Below the pieces are notes generated by a model, which was not told the origin of the DNA, ran no database searches, and saw only the letters and a list, made by a program, of their open reading frames with translations. A DNA stretch of 64,000 bases. Origin: Nocardia ninae NBRC 108245 (GTDB lineage Bacteria > Actinomycetota > Actinomycetes > Mycobacteriales > Mycobacteriaceae). This document shows positions 62,929-64,000 of this stretch, piece by piece; within the stretch, counting starts at the first letter, position 1; each line of letters begins with the position of its first letter. The position numbers and the translations under genes are program-made. The stretch covers positions 37,896-101,895 of the forward strand of contig NZ_BJXA01000027.1 in the NCBI RefSeq assembly GCF_007990755.1, read 5' to 3'.

Positions 62929-63876
62929 ATGCCAGCAGCCATGACATCCGACCAGCTCGCCGCCCGCACCACCCGAGCGGTTGCTGCGGCGGTCGACGCG
63001 GGCCGTGACCTCGGACTGACGGTGGCCGACCCGAAGGTCCTGCACGACGCGTTCTCTGTCGTTGTGCACCTCGCTCCGACACCGGTGGTGGTTCGGGTGC
63101 CCACGGTCCTGCTCTCGCCCGACCTCGATCCGCAAACGACACGCCAGCGTTCGGAGCTCGAGGTGGTGGCGTGGCTCGCGGAACAGGGCGTCCCGGTGAT
63201 TCCACCGAGCCCTCTCGTGCCGCGGGAACCCGTGCGACGCAACGGTTTCTCGATGACGTTCTGGCAGTTCGTCGAGGTGGACGCGAGTGTCGAGCCCGAC
63301 TATGTGCACAACTCCGGCCTGATCGCCGACCTGCACGCCGCGCTGCGCGGCTACCCGGGTGAGCTGCCGTTCCTGTCCTCGGCCGAACCGGCGGTGGTCA
63401 CGGAGAGCCTGGCCGCCCTCGCGCAGAGTCCCGACCTAATCGACGCCGCAGATCTGGACCGTGCGCAGCGGGAATGGGAGATCCTGGAGCCGGTCATCCG
63501 CTCGCGCGCGGCGTTCGAGGCGGAGTTCCCCGGTATCGACCTCCAGCCGATCCACGGGGACGCTCCGGCGGTCAACGTCGTGCCCACCCCGGGTGGACCG
63601 TTGTATGCCGACTTCGAGCTGACCACGCTCGGGCCGGTCGAATGGGATCTGGCGTTTCTCGGCCCCGAATGCGAGGCCGCGTACAACGCCGCGGCGCAGC
63701 AGCGCGGCTTGCGCCCGCTGGACGAACGCCTGATGCGTTTCATCAACGCCGTAGGTATGGCCAGAACGCTGGCCTGTCTCGCGGTGGTGCCGCAGCTGCC
63801 GATGCTCGCCGAGGCTTTGACACCGTCCATCGAGTACTGGCGGTCGATGCCGTTCGCAGGCGGACTGAGTAACTGA
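62929..63876 (+). CDS. aminoglycoside-phosphotransferase-fold (APH/choline kinase) protein
   Basis: 315-residue kinase-like protein. The Brenner-type catalytic loop is IHGDAPAVNV (about residue 205) and the metal-binding DFE replaces DFG in YADFELTTLGPVEWDLAFL. N-lobe strands include VVRVPTVLL and FSMTFWQFVE. Substrate unknown; sugars, antibiotics or small alcohols are possible. ATG 62929 (MPAAMTS) or 62941. Follows the repeat locus. Confidence 0.85.
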   Translation: MPAAMTSDQLAARTTRAVAAAVDAGRDLGLTVADPKVLHDAFSVVVHLAPTPVVVRVPTVLLSPDLDPQTTRQRSELEVVAWLAEQGVPVIPPSPLVPREPVRRNGFSMTFWQFVEVDASVEPDYVHNSGLIADLHAALRGYPGELPFLSSAEPAVVTESLAALAQSPDLIDAADLDRAQREWEILEPVIRSRAAFEAEFPGIDLQPIHGDAPAVNVVPTPGGPLYADFELTTLGPVEWDLAFLGPECEAAYNAAAQQRGLRPLDERLMRFINAVGMARTLACLAVVPQLPMLAEALTPSIEYWRSMPFAGGLSN

Positions 63877-63886
63877 GTGGCCGCGG

Positions 63887-64000
63887 CTAGAGGTTCTCGG
63901 GCCTGCGTCGGTCGGTGCGGCTCGAATCCCGTTCGCGGTAGCGGACGTTGGGCTGGGGGTGCGGCGGCGGCAGGTCGCCCCGGCGGCGCGGCGGATTGCC
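63887..64000 (-). CDS. C-terminal end of an Rv1111c-like protein; runs off the window
   Basis: Only 37 residues and the stop are present: an Arg/Pro-rich tail (NPPRRRGDLPPPHPQPNVRY...RRPENL). The frame is open to the window edge. The position after ispH and the basic, proline-rich tail suit the Rv1111c-type membrane proteins, but the conserved part lies outside the window. Confidence 0.5.
   Translation of the reverse strand, partial: GNPPRRRGDLPPPHPQPNVRYRERDSSRTDRRRPENL

Overview
The window is high-GC actinobacterial DNA, most likely from Nocardia or a close mycolic-acid relative. The signs are mycothiol S-conjugate amidase, DUF3558 lipoproteins, an LGFP-repeat lipoprotein, an EspG/PPE-type secretion cassette, a Z-isoprenyl diphosphate synthase and a lipid-droplet-associated protein. 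From memory of Mycobacterium tuberculosis gene order, the backbone follows Rv1074c to Rv1111c: thiolase (fadA3), SGNH hydrolase, cbs, metB, greA, DUF4307, mca, Rv1083, DUF255/thioredoxin protein (Rv1084), hemolysin III, Z-FPP synthase, coaA, glyA, phoH2, desA2, fum, glpX, DUF4245, xseB-xseA, Rv1109c, ispH, Rv1111c. No rRNA, tRNA or CRISPR array was seen.

Region by region. 1-16.1 kb: transsulfuration genes (cbs, metB), redox and thiol functions (mca) and greA, interrupted by a block holding a DUF72 protein, a TPP-riboswitch-controlled NCS1 permease, an AbrB-family permease, a small mechanosensitive-channel protein and a glutaryl-CoA-dehydrogenase-like enzyme. An RNase III gene sits at 15.35 kb, away from its usual rpmF/mutM partners. 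16.1-24.5 kb: accessory single genes (VOC protein, DinB-like protein, class A beta-lactamase fold, LysR regulator divergent from a Tat/lipobox MBL-fold protein, FAD monooxygenase, DUF3558 lipoprotein, chorismate-lyase-like protein).

24.58-29.45 kb is the most unusual region. A restriction-modification island (cytosine-5 methylase, Vsr nuclease with an extra N-terminal domain, Eco29kI-like GIY-YIG nuclease, HEPN-type putative RNase) is inserted at the 5' end of the DUF255/thioredoxin gene. The first 148 bp around and after the start codon are perfectly duplicated on both sides, so a 58-codon stub lies on the left and an intact gene on the right. No integrase or transposase is present.

29.3-41 kb returns to the conserved backbone plus a class III adenylate cyclase, a DUF885 peptidase and a TetR-controlled thioesterase/deazaflavin oxidoreductase pair with two near-identical palindromic operators. 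42.05-45.0 kb is a four-gene, mostly overlapping operon that looks like an orphan type VII secretion substrate cassette (PE-like protein with a C-terminal YxxxD signal, DUF3558 lipoprotein, PPE-like WxG protein, EspG chaperone). 45.2-50.1 kb holds a TetX-like monooxygenase/TetR pair, an epoxide-hydrolase-like protein and a P450-ferredoxin pair next to a regulator that fuses an IS30-type HTH to a MarR-type domain. 50.1-61.7 kb is conserved central metabolism and repair (phoH2, desA2, fum, glpX, xseBA, ispH), with several very small peptide genes that have clear expression signals. 61.7-62.9 kb is a gene-free tandem-repeat locus with two nested repeat classes next to ispH. The window ends with an aminoglycoside-phosphotransferase-fold gene and the C-terminus of an Rv1111c-like gene.
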